The notes under the pieces were generated by a model. It had not been told where the DNA came from. It was given only the letters and a program-made list of their open reading frames with translations, and made no database searches. A stretch of 35,508 nucleotides of DNA from Solirubrobacteraceae bacterium (lineage in GTDB: Bacteria > Actinomycetota > Thermoleophilia > Solirubrobacterales > Solirubrobacteraceae). Below are positions 7,443 to 15,879 of the stretch, one piece after another. The translations under genes and the position numbers were made by a program. Each line of letters starts with the position of its first letter. The first letter of the stretch is position 1. The stretch covers positions 1 to 35,508 of the forward strand of contig JAGIBJ010000070.1 in NCBI GenBank assembly GCA_017744415.1, in the 5' to 3' direction.

Positions 7443-8675
7443 CTAGGTCGCGAGCTCCCGCCAGGTGTTCGACGTCTGCACGCGCAGGCGATCGAGGATC
7501 GCCGGATCGCCCGGAAGATCAGCCTCGAGCGCGGCAACAGGGGCGCAGTTCGACGCCGACACCTGGTAGCGATCTGGCGTGTACGGGTTCATGCCGGCGT
7601 AGTGCAGGTACGAGATCACGCGCGCCTGCTGGAGCGGGATCTTGAGGGTCCGCGAGATCGCCTCGCTCTCCCCGATCGACTCGCATTCGGCACGACCCTC
7701 GTCGAGCTGGCCGCGCAGGTGCATCGACTCGTGTGCGACGACCGAGATCGACACCACCGAGATGAGCGCGTTCCGTGAGCACTTGCCACCGTTCGTGAGA
7801 CACGCGAGCTCAGCGGTGCCGCCGGGCTTGTAGAGGTTGCGCAGGCCGTCGCAGACGGGCCCGGTGAGATCGGTGCGATCGGCGATGCGGCCCTCGCTGT
7901 CGAGGCGCACCGAGCCGACGTTGGTGAGCACCGACGTGATGTAGCGCGGGCAGCGTGCGCTCGCATTGCGCTGGGAGAGCGCCACCACGAGCGGCTTGAC
8001 GCTGGCCTCGGCCTTGCGGGCCTTCAGCTGCGCGGCCCCGAGCACCGCGAGCACCACGACGGCGATCGCGATCAGGCCGTACGACCACTTGTTCCACGCG
8101 CTCTTGCGCTCGCCGTCGCCAGGCGGCGGGCCCATGGGTGGGCGGCCGTCGGAGCGGTCGGCGTAGGCGACGTGCGCGGGGTAGGGAGCAGGGGGCGCCT
8201 GCGGGGGCGCCTGGGCGACGTACGGGGAGAGCACCGGCTGGTGCACGGGCGCCGGAGCCGGTTGCGGCACGTACGGACCGGGGTAGGCGGCGGGGTCGAC
8301 GTACGGCTGCGGCGGCTGGCCGTAGGCCGACGGATCGGGGTACGGCGGTTGCGGCGGCGCGTACGGATCGGGCGCCGCATACGGCTGCTGCGCGTGGGGG
8401 TCGGGTGCCGAGTAGGCCTGCTGCGGCTGCGGCGCCGGGTCGGCCTGCGGCGGTGCCGGCTGGGTGCGCCGCGGCGCGTACGGATCGTTCATCGCGTACT
8501 GCGACTGGTGCGGCGGCGTGAGCTGTGCACGCGCATCCGCGTACGGCTGCGCGTACGGGTCGATCGGCGCGATGCCGTGCGTGGGCACGTGCGGTCCGCT
8601 CGGCGCGGGTTGCGCCGGCGGCTGGCCGATGGGTTGGTGCGCCTGAGGCTGCGACGGATCTGACGGGTGCGTCAC
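7443..8675 (-). CDS. Membrane-anchored protein with Pro/Tyr-rich tail and HESMH metalloprotease-like domain
   Basis: 410 residues from GTG 8675. Residues 1-190 are low-complexity, made of Pro, Ala, Gln, Tyr and His with recurrent DPYA/DPYAP and QPPYPDP words, so probably disordered and cytosolic. One transmembrane helix follows at about 199-217 (YGLIAIAVVVLAVLGAAQL). The outer domain has HESMH at 315-319 and QLDEGRAECES directly after it (Asp325, Glu326, Glu330), which looks like an HExxH zinc site of the minigluzincin type, plus cysteines in RCPRY, VCDGL, ACL, KCSR, AECES and SNCAP that could form three disulfides. Proteolysis is inferred, not shown. The spacing between HESMH and the candidate third ligand is shorter than in classical gluzincins. 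GTG 8675 is the first start after a stretch that lacks protein-like composition; its promoter is unclear. Confidence 0.78.
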   Translation of the reverse strand: MTHPSDPSQPQAHQPIGQPPAQPAPSGPHVPTHGIAPIDPYAQPYADARAQLTPPHQSQYAMNDPYAPRRTQPAPPQADPAPQPQQAYSAPDPHAQQPYAAPDPYAPPQPPYPDPSAYGQPPQPYVDPAAYPGPYVPQPAPAPVHQPVLSPYVAQAPPQAPPAPYPAHVAYADRSDGRPPMGPPPGDGERKSAWNKWSYGLIAIAVVVLAVLGAAQLKARKAEASVKPLVVALSQRNASARCPRYITSVLTNVGSVRLDSEGRIADRTDLTGPVCDGLRNLYKPGGTAELACLTNGGKCSRNALISVVSISVVAHESMHLRGQLDEGRAECESIGESEAISRTLKIPLQQARVISYLHYAGMNPYTPDRYQVSASNCAPVAALEADLPGDPAILDRLRVQTSNTWRELAT

Positions 8676-8768
8676 GCCCCGGATATCGGCCGGGGCGCGC
8701 GCTCCTGAACGTGTCGCACGCAAACGTCGGCGGGTGCTCGATGCGCCCGCCGGCGCGGGGCGTTCGGG

Positions 8769-9134
8769 CTACGGCAGGATCGCTTCGACCTCGAGCTCGA
8801 CGAGCAGGTCGGCGTCGATCAGCTTGCTCACCTCGAGCAGCGTGGTGGCCGGGCGGATCTCGCCGAAGATCTCGCCGTGGGCGCGGGCGGCGGCCTCCCA
8901 CTGGGTCACGTCGGTGAGGTACAGGCGCGTGCGCACGACGTCCTCCGGGGTGCCGCCCAGCTCGGCGAGCGCCCCGAGGGCGATCGCCAGCGCGCCGCGC
9001 GTCTGCGCCTCGAGGCCCTCGCCGGGCGACGTGGTGCCGGCGACGTGCACGTGCTGGCCCACGCGCACGGCACGCGAGTAGCCCACCTTGGGGCCCCACT
9101 CGCCGGCGGCTTCAACGGTCTGGCGCGTCGTCAT
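8769..9134 (-). CDS. RidA/YjgF/UK114-family protein
   Basis: 121 residues, normal for the family. The family marks are present: GYSRAVRVG near the N-terminus, HVAGTTS, the RLYLTDV strand, and the C-terminal GEIRPATTLLEV...LVELEVEAI with Arg94, equivalent to the arginine that binds the substrate carboxylate, and a following Glu near 113. RidA proteins hydrolyse reactive enamine/imine intermediates released by PLP enzymes; not all subfamilies have this activity, and this one, with GTTS instead of the typical SGQ(I/T/V)P-like loop, may belong to another subgroup. Cytosolic. ATG 9134 has TAACGT ending 7 nt upstream and no Shine-Dalgarno. Confidence 0.88.
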   Translation of the reverse strand: MTTRQTVEAAGEWGPKVGYSRAVRVGQHVHVAGTTSPGEGLEAQTRGALAIALGALAELGGTPEDVVRTRLYLTDVTQWEAAARAHGEIFGEIRPATTLLEVSKLIDADLLVELEVEAILP

Positions 9135-9141
9135 GGCGGCG

Positions 9142-9147
9142 ACGTTA
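9142..9147 (-). promoter_or_regulatory. -10 box TAACGT, predicted leaderless
   Basis: On the - strand TAACGT ends 7 nt before ATG 9134. It lies between the start codon and the inverted repeat at 9171-9214. Confidence 0.55.
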
Positions 9148-9170
9148 CGTGATCGCCCGCCGCGGATGCT

Positions 9171-9214
9171 GAGCCGCTGATTTCCCCGAGTGCGGCCAGG
9201 GAAATCAGCGGCTC
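9171..9214. repeat. Dispersed inverted repeat, copy 1
   Basis: GAGCCGCTGATTTCCC (9171-9186) pairs perfectly with GGGAAATCAGCGGCTC (9199-9214); loop of 12 nt. It starts 14 nt beyond the stop of the HtaA-like gene on the - strand and may act as its terminator, although no U-tract follows. Nearly the same arms recur at 15811-15870 and 25691-25734. Confidence 0.85.
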
Positions 9215-9228
9215 GGCGCTGCCTGCGG

Positions 9229-10308
9229 CTAGAACGTGCCGGAGATCGTGCCGGTGAGGTCGACGGTGCCGAGCGCCGCGCCCTGCGCGACCGTCACGCC
9301 GAAGCTCTGCTTGAGCACCGACACCGCGACCTTGCTGATGGTCACCTTCGCGCCGGTGGCGTGGAAGGTCTTGCCATCCAGGCCCGCCTCGACGTTCGAG
9401 AGATCCAGGACGCCGAGCACCGGGGTGACCGACTCGTTCACGGCCGCGTACAGGTCGTTCTGGCCGAAGCCGACGGCCGCCGCGAACTTGAAGAGGTCGA
9501 TCTGCTTGCCCGTCGCCGCGTTCGCGAAGTGCACCTTCGCGGCCTTGTCGAACGAGAGGCGGCCCGTGAGCTCCTGCGGATCGAAGGCGCCGCCCGTCAT
9601 CGGGATGGTGATCACGTTGCCCTCGCGCGTGGCCGGGGCGACCGCCGAAAGCTCGTAGCCGTTCTGCTGAATCAGCTGGAGGATCCCCGGATCGAGCGTC
9701 ATCTTCGCGACGCCGCTGTCGAGCGGGAGCTCGCGGCCCGTGACGTCGATCTTCACCGTGCCGAAGCTGCCCGAGCGCACGCCGCCGCCGGTCACCTTGT
9801 TGATCGCCTTCGCGCCGGCCGCGCTGAGCGAGAACTTCGCGTTCGAGAGCACGCCGTCGGCCTGCTTGCTGAACTTCGCGCTGCCGCCCGTGAGCTTGCC
9901 GAGCGTGACCGTCTTCGAGCCGAGCTTCGCGGTGACGTTCTTCTTCACACCCGGCGAGAACGTGATCTTCGTGAGCTTGGCGGTGCCTTTGCTGCCGCGG
10001 ATGCTCAGCGAGCCGTCGATCCCGACGGAGCCCCTCATGCTCGTCGGATCGATCCACACCTCGGCTTCGGGGTCGGCGAGCAGCGAGAGGCTGCCGCCCT
10101 TCACGCTCACCTCACCGGCACCCGAGAGCTTGAGCCGCTTCGCGGAGGCGCTGAGCTTCACGGTCACCTGGCCGCTCTCGACGGCGCCGGCCTTGGGCAG
10201 GGCATCGATGTCCTGCGGCAGCAGGGTGACGGCGGCGCCCGCGGCGGGCGCGCCGGTGAGGAGAGCGCCGGTGACGACGGCGGTGGTGATGAGGTGGCGT
10301 TGGCGCAT
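9229..10308 (-). CDS. Secreted protein with two HtaA-like modules
   Basis: 359 residues. Residues 1-26 are a signal peptide (MRQRHLITTAVVTGALLTG, then APAAGAA). The rest falls into two similar halves. Each half has a strand-rich segment, a central F/L-S-x-x-K stretch and an ending of the form LSN(V/A)xxx...A...(L/I)N or LKQ...G(V)...G...GTV. The second half (PATREGNVITIPMTGG ... LSNVEAGLDG ... ATGAKVTISKVAVSV) matches the plan of the 203-residue secreted protein at 23842-24453. This plan resembles the HtaA domain used for haem binding in corynebacteria; no conserved Tyr/His haem ligand pattern can be claimed, so haem binding is only a possibility. ATG 10308 has GGAG 7 nt upstream, unlike most neighbours. 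It is divergent from aconitase and shares its control region. Confidence 0.75.
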   Translation of the reverse strand: MRQRHLITTAVVTGALLTGAPAAGAAVTLLPQDIDALPKAGAVESGQVTVKLSASAKRLKLSGAGEVSVKGGSLSLLADPEAEVWIDPTSMRGSVGIDGSLSIRGSKGTAKLTKITFSPGVKKNVTAKLGSKTVTLGKLTGGSAKFSKQADGVLSNAKFSLSAAGAKAINKVTGGGVRSGSFGTVKIDVTGRELPLDSGVAKMTLDPGILQLIQQNGYELSAVAPATREGNVITIPMTGGAFDPQELTGRLSFDKAAKVHFANAATGKQIDLFKFAAAVGFGQNDLYAAVNESVTPVLGVLDLSNVEAGLDGKTFHATGAKVTISKVAVSVLKQSFGVTVAQGAALGTVDLTGTISGTF

Positions 10309-10383
10309 CAGTTGGCTCCAGCGTGGACGCTCGACGCCGTGCGCCGAAGGCCCATCGTTCGGTCAGTGGCCACCTCAGGGATT

Positions 10384-10399
10384 GGTGACCGCGATCACA
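10384..10399. promoter_or_regulatory. Crp/GlxR-type palindrome between HtaA-like gene and acnA
   Basis: GGTGA-CCGCGA-TCACA matches the Crp-family consensus TGTGA-N6-TCACA at all but the first base. A second palindrome, CTACGG-CC-CCGTAG, follows at 10402-10415. The site is 76 nt upstream of ATG 10308 (-) and 227 nt upstream of ATG 10626 (+). Crp-type control of aconitase is known in actinobacteria (GlxR), so regulation of one or both genes is a reasonable inference. Confidence 0.55.
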
Positions 10400-10541
10400 G
10401 ACTACGGCCCCGTAGCTAACACTGCGCCGTCCCTGGACGCACCGGCACGGTCAGGGGTCGTCGATCAGGGGTACCAGCGAGAACCCTTGGCCCGTGTGAA
10501 CGTTGCGGGCATCCCGCCAAGGCGCGCCCTCCGCATCCCTG

Positions 10542-10547
10542 TAGGTT
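10542..10547 (+). promoter_or_regulatory. acnA: Candidate -10 box TAGGTT of acnA
   Basis: TAGGTT would give a transcript start near 10554 and a 5' leader of about 70 nt that includes the ribosome-binding site. No -35 is recognisable 16-18 nt upstream. The rest of the 317-nt divergent region (10309-10625) shows only the two palindromes described for 10384-10415. Confidence 0.35.
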
Positions 10548-10613
10548 GAAGGGAGCTCTCCGTCACAGCCTTCCACCGAATCGTCGCCGCGCTGCACCAC
10601 GCGGCCTCGTCAC

Positions 10614-10618
10614 AGGAG
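10614..10618 (+). promoter_or_regulatory. acnA: Ribosome-binding site of acnA
   Basis: AGGAG 7 nt before ATG 10626, one of the few clear Shine-Dalgarno sequences in the window; it fixes the start. Confidence 0.8.
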
Positions 10619-10625
10619 CCTCCAT

Positions 10626-13406
<2,781 letters not shown>

Positions 13407-13424
13407 GCGGATCTCGCTTGCACC

Positions 13425-13481
13425 TACGCCGCGCGCGCAACCGAGCCGTACGTTCGTACTTACTCGGTCGCGCGCGGCGTA
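13425..13481. terminator. Large hairpin after acnA, probably bidirectional
   Basis: Residues 13425-13445 pair with 13463-13481: 19 bp (TACGCCGCGCGCG...ACCGAG with CTCGGT...) with a two-base CA bulge at about 13438-13439. The loop itself contains GTAC-GTTC-GTAC. It lies 18 nt after the acnA stop and faces the - strand genes beyond it. Confidence 0.8.
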
Positions 13482-13534
13482 TCTGCGGCGCGATCTCTTG
13501 CTCAGGCGACCGCTGCAAGCCGCCGAGGGCGCAC

Positions 13535-13678
13535 CTACTCCCCGTACGAGGTAGCGACGGCGATGAAGAAGCAGGCGAGCGCGACCGCTGCTGAGACGAG
13601 CAGCAGGATCGTGATGCCGATGAGCGCGACGATGTCGCGCCGCGGGTAGCCGCGGTAGTCGGCGTACCGCCAGCACAC
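13535..13678 (-). CDS. Candidate 47-residue single-pass membrane protein
   Basis: A short frame from GTG 13678 to TAG 13535. The protein starts VCWRYADYRGYPRRD, then has a hydrophobic stretch of about 27 residues (IVALIGITILLLVSAAVALA at its core) and ends VATSYGE. Nearly all third codon positions are G or C, as in neighbouring genes, and positive residues precede the helix, which suggests a real membrane protein with its C-terminus outside. It begins 39 nt after the stop of the ArsC-like gene and in the same frame, with no start codon in between other than the GTG. No Shine-Dalgarno. It could also be chance in high-GC DNA. Confidence 0.4.
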   Translation of the reverse strand: MCWRYADYRGYPRRDIVALIGITILLLVSAAVALACFFIAVATSYGE

Positions 13679-13717
13679 GGCGCGAGCCGGGGGCGTCGCC
13701 GCGGAGCGAGGGTGCCG

Positions 13718-14152
13718 TTAGGCGGCGCGCAGCACGCTGACGCCGTGATCCATGGCGTCGATCACGCGGCCCGTGATGGCCCACACCTCGGCGCGCTGGA
13801 TCGGGTTGCCGATCATCGCGTCGGTGCCGTCGTCGAGGAGCGGCGTAGCGAGGAGCTCGGGGTGATCCGAGAGCGTCGTGAGGACGGTCTCGACATCGGC
13901 GCCATCGAGGCTGAGGCCGAGGCGGTCGTAGCGGGCGCCGCGACGCACGAGTGCGTCGACGTGATCGCCTACGAGTCGGCCGGCGAGATCGCGCAGCTCG
14001 GCGGTCGAAGGACGGCTGGAGTCGAGATCGATCCGGCGGACCTCGAACTGACGGCACCCGAGCTGGAGCGCTTCGAGCGCGAACTCCGACTCCGGGGAGG
14101 ACGGGTCGTGAAGGAGGGTGAGGGGAGAGTTGACGATCGAGAGGGGTGCCAT
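13718..14152 (-). CDS. ArsC/Spx-family paralogue lacking the catalytic cysteine
   Basis: 144 residues. It aligns with the ArsC-like protein at 15410-15790 from LTLLHDPSSPES (there LTLLHNPNCSTS) through ELRDLAGRL, VDALVRRGARY, LSLDGADVETV and LDDGTDAMIGNP. The nucleophile Cys11 of the partner is Ser19 here, the arginine in QRP is Thr103 (ATP), and the arginine in IGRP is Asn116 (IGNP). Only the first arginine (VRR, Arg70) remains. In ArsC these four residues do arsenate binding and reduction, so this protein should not reduce arsenate by the known route. The fold may serve binding or regulation, as in Spx. The N-terminus is eight residues longer than the partner's. ATG 14152 has TAGCTT ending 6 nt upstream. 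Confidence 0.82.
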   Translation of the reverse strand: MAPLSIVNSPLTLLHDPSSPESEFALEALQLGCRQFEVRRIDLDSSRPSTAELRDLAGRLVGDHVDALVRRGARYDRLGLSLDGADVETVLTTLSDHPELLATPLLDDGTDAMIGNPIQRAEVWAITGRVIDAMDHGVSVLRAA

Positions 14153-14158
14153 ATCTCC

Positions 14159-14164
14159 AAGCTA
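14159..14164 (-). promoter_or_regulatory. -10 box TAGCTT, predicted leaderless
   Basis: On the - strand TAGCTT ends 6 nt before ATG 14152. The 269-nt region to the divergent MpaB-like gene also holds the small palindrome CCCGT-A-ACGGG near 14188-14198. Confidence 0.55.
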
Positions 14165-14408
14165 CGACCGATTTTCAGATCCCTTGACCCGTAACGGGGT
14201 ATGTGTGACGGAATCCGCCCACGGTCATGCACTCCCGGCAAGCTTGCTGGACGGACGATCGATGATGAGGCCGGTCACCCGCGGACGCCGGCGGTCCCCT
14301 CAGCGGCAAGAACTGCCCGTTTGGCACCGGCGGCCCGTTGTGCGATTGGGCGACGTTCGTCGCTCGCGGCAGTGCGGATCGTCGCCATCGGCGCATGCAA
14401 CCCGGGAG

Positions 14409-14414
14409 TACGGT
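14409..14414 (+). promoter_or_regulatory. -10 box TACGGT, predicted leaderless
   Basis: TACGGT ends 7 nt before ATG 14422, the same box and spacing as at 3243-3248. It decides this start over longer in-frame alternatives from 14338. Confidence 0.55.
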
Positions 14415-14421
14415 CGACGGC

Positions 14422-15351
14422 ATGTTCGGATGGCGCGGCTACACGTGGGCACGGGATGAGATCGCCCGCCTGGATCCGCGCGTCGACTACGACCGCATCA
14501 GCCGGCTCGTCGCCGAGGCGCGGTTCGGGTGGCCGCCGATCGCCGCCGCCTTCTACACCTCCACGTTCGTGCGGCAGGCTGCCGTGCCGTCGATCGCACG
14601 GGTCCTCTACCGCGGCGGCGGTGGACCGAGCGGCCGCGCCGACGGCGTGCGCAAGCGCAACGACGACACGCTCGTGATCTTCGGCGAGATCTTCAGCAGC
14701 GGCGCGGCCTCGGGGCGCGGCCGCGAGACGATCGCCCGCCTGCAGGAGATCCACGGGCACTTCACGATCACCCAGGACGACTACCGCTACACGCTCTGCA
14801 CGATCATCGACGAGCCCGAGCGCTCGGCCGAGGTGATCGGCTACCGCAGCATGAGCTGGGCGGAGGACGAAGCTCGCTTCCGGTTCTGGATCGCCGTCGG
14901 GCAGGAGATGGGGATCACCGAGCTTCCGGAGGACTACGCCGACGCACTTGCCTACTCGCGCGCGTACGAGGCCGAGCACTGGGCGCCGACGCGCGCCGGC
15001 CGCGCCGTCGCCGATGCAGTGATCGGCGACTACGTCGCCCGCTACCTCCCAAGCCCGCTGCGGCCGCTCGGCATCCGCGGCTTCCATGCCCTGCTCGGCC
15101 CCGAGCTTCGGCGAGCCCACGGCTACCCCGATCCGCACCCGGTGCTCTCGGCTGTGGTCATCGGCGGCCTGCGCACGTATCTGCGCGCGCGCCGTCTGCT
15201 CCCCGATCCACCGCTGCGCTCGATCACGGCGGCGTTCGGCCAGGAATACGCCAACGCATCCGGATGCCCGCACCTCGCGGACGTGGGCTACCGGCCGATC
15301 GTGCCTCGTGCGGCCGAGGCGGCCGCCAGCAGCGAGGTGTCGCAGCGGTAG
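14422..15351 (+). CDS. MpaB-like oxygenase family protein
   Basis: 309 residues. The centre has the motif set I associate with the MpaB/DUF2236-type family: RLQEIHGHFTITQDDYRYTL (His111, His113, Asp119/120, Tyr121), then IDEPERSAEVIGYRSMSWAEDEARF and a region with VGQEMGI and LPEDYADAL. Members include the fungal mycophenolate oxygenase MpaB and the latex oxygenase Lcp, which bind b-type haem; the His residues are candidates. I see no signal peptide or strong transmembrane helix. Substrate unknown. It lies between the two ArsC-family genes in opposite orientation and runs head-on into the intact one, with a shared hairpin between them. Longer starts upstream are unlikely because of the -10 box at 14409. 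Confidence 0.68.
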   Translation: MFGWRGYTWARDEIARLDPRVDYDRISRLVAEARFGWPPIAAAFYTSTFVRQAAVPSIARVLYRGGGGPSGRADGVRKRNDDTLVIFGEIFSSGAASGRGRETIARLQEIHGHFTITQDDYRYTLCTIIDEPERSAEVIGYRSMSWAEDEARFRFWIAVGQEMGITELPEDYADALAYSRAYEAEHWAPTRAGRAVADAVIGDYVARYLPSPLRPLGIRGFHALLGPELRRAHGYPDPHPVLSAVVIGGLRTYLRARRLLPDPPLRSITAAFGQEYANASGCPHLADVGYRPIVPRAAEAAASSEVSQR

Positions 15352-15413
15352 GTGACCGGGGCTCTGGGCCGGCATCTCCGGCCGGCTCGGAGCCCCGATC
15401 AGCTGCCGGTCAC
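15352..15413. terminator. Bidirectional multi-stem hairpin
   Basis: Nested arms: GTGACCGG (15352-15359) with CCGGTCAC (15406-15413), GGGGCTC (15358-15364) with GAGCCCC (15390-15396), and an inner GCCGG/CCGGC pair. It fills the space between the convergent MpaB-like and ArsC-like genes and includes the ArsC-like stop codon (15410-15412). Confidence 0.7.
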
Positions 15414-15790
15414 TCGGCGTCGACCACGTTGCCGGCCGCGGCCCACGCCGCCCCCCGTGAGCGCGGGCGGCCGATCATCGCTGCGGTGCCATCATCGAGG
15501 ATCGGACGCTGCAGCAGCGCGGGGTGAGCGACGAGCGTGGCGACGACCGTCTCGAGATCCGCGCCATCGAGGCTGAGCCTGAGCTTCTTGTAGTTCGCGT
15601 CGCGGCGCACGAGCGCATCGACCGGGTCGCCCTGCAGCCGGCTGGCGAGGTCGCGGAGCTCACCCTCGTTCAGGCGATTGGCCACGAGCAGGTACTTGCG
15701 CACCGCCACCTCGTGCCCGGCGCCCTCGAGCGCCTCGAGCGCGTGAACGGACGTGGAGCAGTTCGGGTTGTGCAGCAGGGTGAGCGTCAT
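15410..15790 (-). CDS. Arsenate reductase-like protein (ArsC family)
   Basis: 126 residues. The N-terminus LTLLHNPNCSTS carries Cys11, and Arg62 (ALVRRD), Arg95 (LQRPILDDG) and Arg108 (MIGRP) follow at almost the same spacing as Cys12, Arg60, Arg94 and Arg107 of the E. coli plasmid ArsC. Such enzymes reduce arsenate to arsenite with glutaredoxin or a similar thiol. There is no arsenite pump or ArsR nearby, and many chromosomal members (YfgD/Spx-like) have other roles, so the physiological function is open. ATG 15790 starts two residues before the first strand; TAGGAT lies 10 nt upstream. A degenerate paralogue is at 13718-14152. Confidence 0.85.
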   Translation of the reverse strand: MTLTLLHNPNCSTSVHALEALEGAGHEVAVRKYLLVANRLNEGELRDLASRLQGDPVDALVRRDANYKKLRLSLDGADLETVVATLVAHPALLQRPILDDGTAAMIGRPRSRGAAWAAAGNVVDAE

Positions 15791-15800
15791 GGCGCGCCCG

Positions 15801-15806
15801 ATCCTA
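15801..15806 (-). promoter_or_regulatory. -10 box TAGGAT
   Basis: On the - strand TAGGAT ends 10 nt before ATG 15790, giving a leader of about 3 nt. It directly follows the inverted repeat at 15811-15870. Confidence 0.45.
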
Positions 15807-15810
15807 GATG

Positions 15811-15870
15811 GCCGCGGTGAGCCGCTGATTTCCCCGACTGCAGTCATGGAAATCAGCGGCTCACCGCGGC
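15811..15870. repeat. Dispersed inverted repeat, copy 2
   Basis: A perfect 23-bp stem: 15811-15833 (GCCGCGGTGAGCCGCTGATT then TCC) with 15848-15870. The 14-nt loop contains the palindrome GACTGCAGTC. It starts 9 nt beyond the stop of the protease-like gene on the - strand and ends just before the promoter of the next - strand gene, the same setting as copy 1. Confidence 0.9.
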
Positions 15871-15879
15871 CGGTGCCGC

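Noticed and set aside
8200..8620. Tandem-repeat or CRISPR-like look of the GTACGG/GCGGCG-rich stretch
   Set aside because: The periodicity comes from codons for the DPYA/PPYPDP protein repeats; there are no constant repeats with unique spacers.
9171..9214. tRNA or riboswitch reading of the hairpin repeat
   Set aside because: A single long stem with a 12-nt loop; no cloverleaf, no T-loop GGTTCRA, no downstream gene-control layout.
15410..15790. Arsenic-resistance operon
   Set aside because: No arsR, arsB/acr3 or arsenite oxidase is encoded within the window; only the ArsC-like gene is present.
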